From contig NZ_BMQY01000003.1 of assembly GCF_014648355.1 (NCBI RefSeq), positions 780,999 through 844,998 on the forward strand: DNA of 64,000 nucleotides, written 5' to 3'. The first letter of the stretch is position 1; each line of letters begins with the position of its first letter. Source of the stretch: Couchioplanes azureus. Lineage in GTDB: Bacteria > Actinomycetota > Actinomycetes > Mycobacteriales > Micromonosporaceae. A model generated the notes under the pieces. The model had not been told where the DNA came from. It ran no database searches and saw only the letters and a list, made by a program, of their open reading frames with translations. The translations under genes and the position numbers were made by a program. Positions 63,953 through 64,000 of this stretch are shown one piece after another.

Positions 63953-64000
63953 CCGAGATGAGCATCGCGCCCGTCGCGCCCTCCCCCCGGCAGACCCCGC
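63949..64000 (+). CDS. next gene of the polysaccharide operon (first 17 codons only)
   Basis: Starts GTG 63949 in a GTGA overlap with the dehydrogenase stop; an ATG at 63958 is in frame. Visible residues TEMSIAPVAPSPRQTP give no domain. The overlap shows it is in the same operon. Confidence 0.55.
   Translation, partial: MTEMSIAPVAPSPRQTP

Overview
The window is very GC-rich actinobacterial chromosome. It carries a conserved housekeeping backbone: ispG-rseP-dxr, rpsB-tsf-pyrH-frr-cdsA-rlmN-divIVA, yraN-comM-dprA-xerC, and rpsP-KH-rimM-trmD-rplS-lepB-lepB-rnhB. GTG starts are common, coding strands overlap by 1-4 bases, and lineage-restricted families are present (DUF2631, DUF2469, PadR and GNAT genes next to ispG). 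Together these point to Micromonosporaceae, probably Actinoplanes or a close relative. The genus is an inference from gene content, not a search result.

Layout. 1-2.8 kb: a glutamine-synthetase-like enzyme (cut by the left edge) and its APC permease. 2.8-4.9 kb: GC-rich tandem repeats, a possible 44-codon mini-gene with an ATA start, a MerR-type regulator and an SDR remnant. 4.9-11.1 kb: DUF998 protein, ArsR-type regulator, NarL-type histidine kinase, response regulator and a NatAB-type ABC exporter, all on the plus strand. 11.5-15.7 kb: a minus-strand operon of ABC ATPase, YhgE/Pip-type membrane protein and TetR, with a perfect palindromic operator in front. 15.8-18.4 kb: F420-type oxidoreductase, GNAT, PadR. 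18.6-22.3 kb: the non-mevalonate isoprenoid genes dxr and ispG with a site-2 protease between them. 22.3-29.8 kb: YihY/BrkB, MMPL transporter with divergent TetR, a phytoene-desaturase-like oxidoreductase, an unusual metallo-beta-lactamase-Rieske protein, DUF2631.

29.8-40.4 kb: DivIVA-like protein, RlmN, then cdsA, frr, pyrH, tsf and rpsB on the minus strand, and yraN, comM and dprA on the plus strand. 40.4-44.9 kb is an accessory segment wedged between dprA and xerC. It holds an AlpA-like DNA-binding protein, three Cys-motif proteins without recognised function (two share an identical CxxCxxxWPC signature), a mini GntR regulator and a PPOX-fold protein. This is the best candidate for an undescribed system here. 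44.9-60.6 kb: xerC, class V aminotransferase, M23 peptidase, DUF2469, rnhB, Nudix, two signal peptidases, rplS-trmD-rimM-KH-rpsP, DUF402, proS, amidohydrolase, a doubly frameshifted Uma2 pseudogene, ffh. 60.9-64 kb: start of a surface-polysaccharide locus (Stealth phosphotransferase, UDP-sugar dehydrogenase).

A theme across the window is minisatellite-like tandem repeats of 15-36 bp. They occupy intergenic spaces. Where they fall inside genes, their period is almost always a multiple of three and they add low-complexity tails or linkers (histidine kinase, response regulator, ABC ATPase, DivIVA, CdsA, DprA, RnhB). No rRNA, tRNA, CRISPR array or intact insertion sequence was found.
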